From positions 1 to 14,356 of the forward strand of contig VFKK01000141.1 in the NCBI GenBank assembly GCA_009885605.1: a DNA stretch of 14,356 bases, read 5' to 3'. The position numbers were made by a program, and so were the translations under genes. The DNA is from Cyclobacteriaceae bacterium (lineage in GTDB: Bacteria; Bacteroidota; Bacteroidia; Cytophagales; Cyclobacteriaceae). The notes beneath the pieces were generated by a model, which saw only the letters and a program-made list of their open reading frames with translations, made no database searches and was not told where the DNA came from. Positions 14,115-14,356 of this stretch are shown here, piece after piece; the stretch's first letter is position 1, and each line of letters opens with the position of its first letter.

Positions 14115-14356
14115 ATGAGAGAGAATGTTTTGTACAGTTTTCCGGTCCAGTTGTTTCTGCTTCACCTGCGGAAAAATCTCGCATTAATTCTGATCTGGGC
14201 ACTTCTGTTAGGGATCATTCTGGAAAAATTTGGCGTAGTCCTCGGAATACCGTTTCTATTTTTGGATCCGGAATATTTGCACAAAGTATCCTGGCTGAGT
14301 TTCTTTTTGATGGGAATAGGGTTTTCAGTGCTAACGATGGCATTTCATATGACCAC
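14115..14356 (+). CDS. Integral membrane protein, N-terminal fragment (cut by window edge)
   Basis: Eighty complete codons are present before the window ends; the frame stays open. After a short N terminus (MRENVLYSFPVQLF), residues about 21-37 (NLALILIWALLLGIILE) and 58-77 (VSWLSFFLMGIGFSVLTMAF) are strongly hydrophobic. They are joined by a segment with FLFLDPEYLHK, so this is a multi-pass inner-membrane protein. The start follows a hairpin and lies about 216 bases from the divergent DUF4494 gene. I have a weak recollection of similar N termini in large Cytophagales membrane proteins, some of them annotated as patatin-like phospholipases. The fragment shows no catalytic motif, so no function is assigned. 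Confidence 0.7.
   Translation, partial: MRENVLYSFPVQLFLLHLRKNLALILIWALLLGIILEKFGVVLGIPFLFLDPEYLHKVSWLSFFLMGIGFSVLTMAFHMT

Noticed and set aside
1..14356. Mobile element, CRISPR array, toxin-antitoxin or phage-defence system
   Set aside because: No transposase, integrase, terminal repeats, regularly spaced repeats or small paired genes were seen; the genes have similar composition and core-genome functions.
14115..14356. Naming the right-edge membrane protein as a patatin-like phospholipase
   Set aside because: Only the membrane-spanning N terminus is visible and the resemblance rests on vague memory; no GXSXG or other catalytic motif is present in the fragment.

Overview
The window is a stretch of Bacteroidota chromosome, most likely order Cytophagales and close to the Cyclobacteriaceae/Algoriphagus group. 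Three things point there. The genes lack clear Shine-Dalgarno sites and have A/T-rich leaders. Several promoters carry the Bacteroidota -7 box TAnnTTTG (2816-2823, 7463-7470, 8309-8316). The gene content includes a DUF4494 protein, a SlyD-like FKBP, an rsfS-ftsH unit divergent from birA, and a lipoprotein with a Bacteroidota-type export signal. The assignment comes from these traits and from recalled families; no search was run. I see no tRNA, rRNA, CRISPR array, insertion sequence, att site or origin.

Left part (1-2840): a minus-strand two-component operon. A sigma-54-dependent NtrC-type response regulator comes first and overlaps its NtrY-like histidine kinase, which runs off the left edge. 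Upstream of the regulator is a 181-bp spacer with a cluster of TGTCCG/CGGACA half-sites. It lies between the regulator and a divergent SlyD-like peptidyl-prolyl isomerase and is the best regulatory candidate in the window.

Centre (3274-8283): a minus-strand housekeeping block. rsfS (ribosome silencing factor) and ftsH (membrane AAA protease) form one probable unit closed by a terminator. lpxH (lipid A synthesis) follows, overlapping by ATGA an exported propeller-like protein of unknown function. birA (biotin-protein ligase) diverges from rsfS. FtsH and LpxH in neighbouring units is of interest because FtsH controls lipopolysaccharide synthesis in other bacteria, but no such link is shown here.

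Right part (8284-14356): sahH (S-adenosylhomocysteine hydrolase) is convergent with a predicted surface lipoprotein of unknown function. A 2,4-dienoyl-CoA-reductase-type SDR diverges from that lipoprotein. Next is a two-PAS protein with a histidine-kinase dimerisation segment but no ATPase domain, divergent from an HD-domain hydrolase across a very AT-rich spacer. A DUF4494 protein follows, and then the first 80 codons of a membrane protein cut by the right edge.

Overall this is mostly core metabolism, envelope and protein quality control. All four convergent gene pairs share a compact terminator next to or overlapping the minus-strand stop codon. I found no obviously new multi-gene system. 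The items most worth checking are the palindrome cluster at 2742-2790, the PAS protein without a kinase domain, the propeller protein coupled to lpxH, and the hairpin touching the start codon at 14115.
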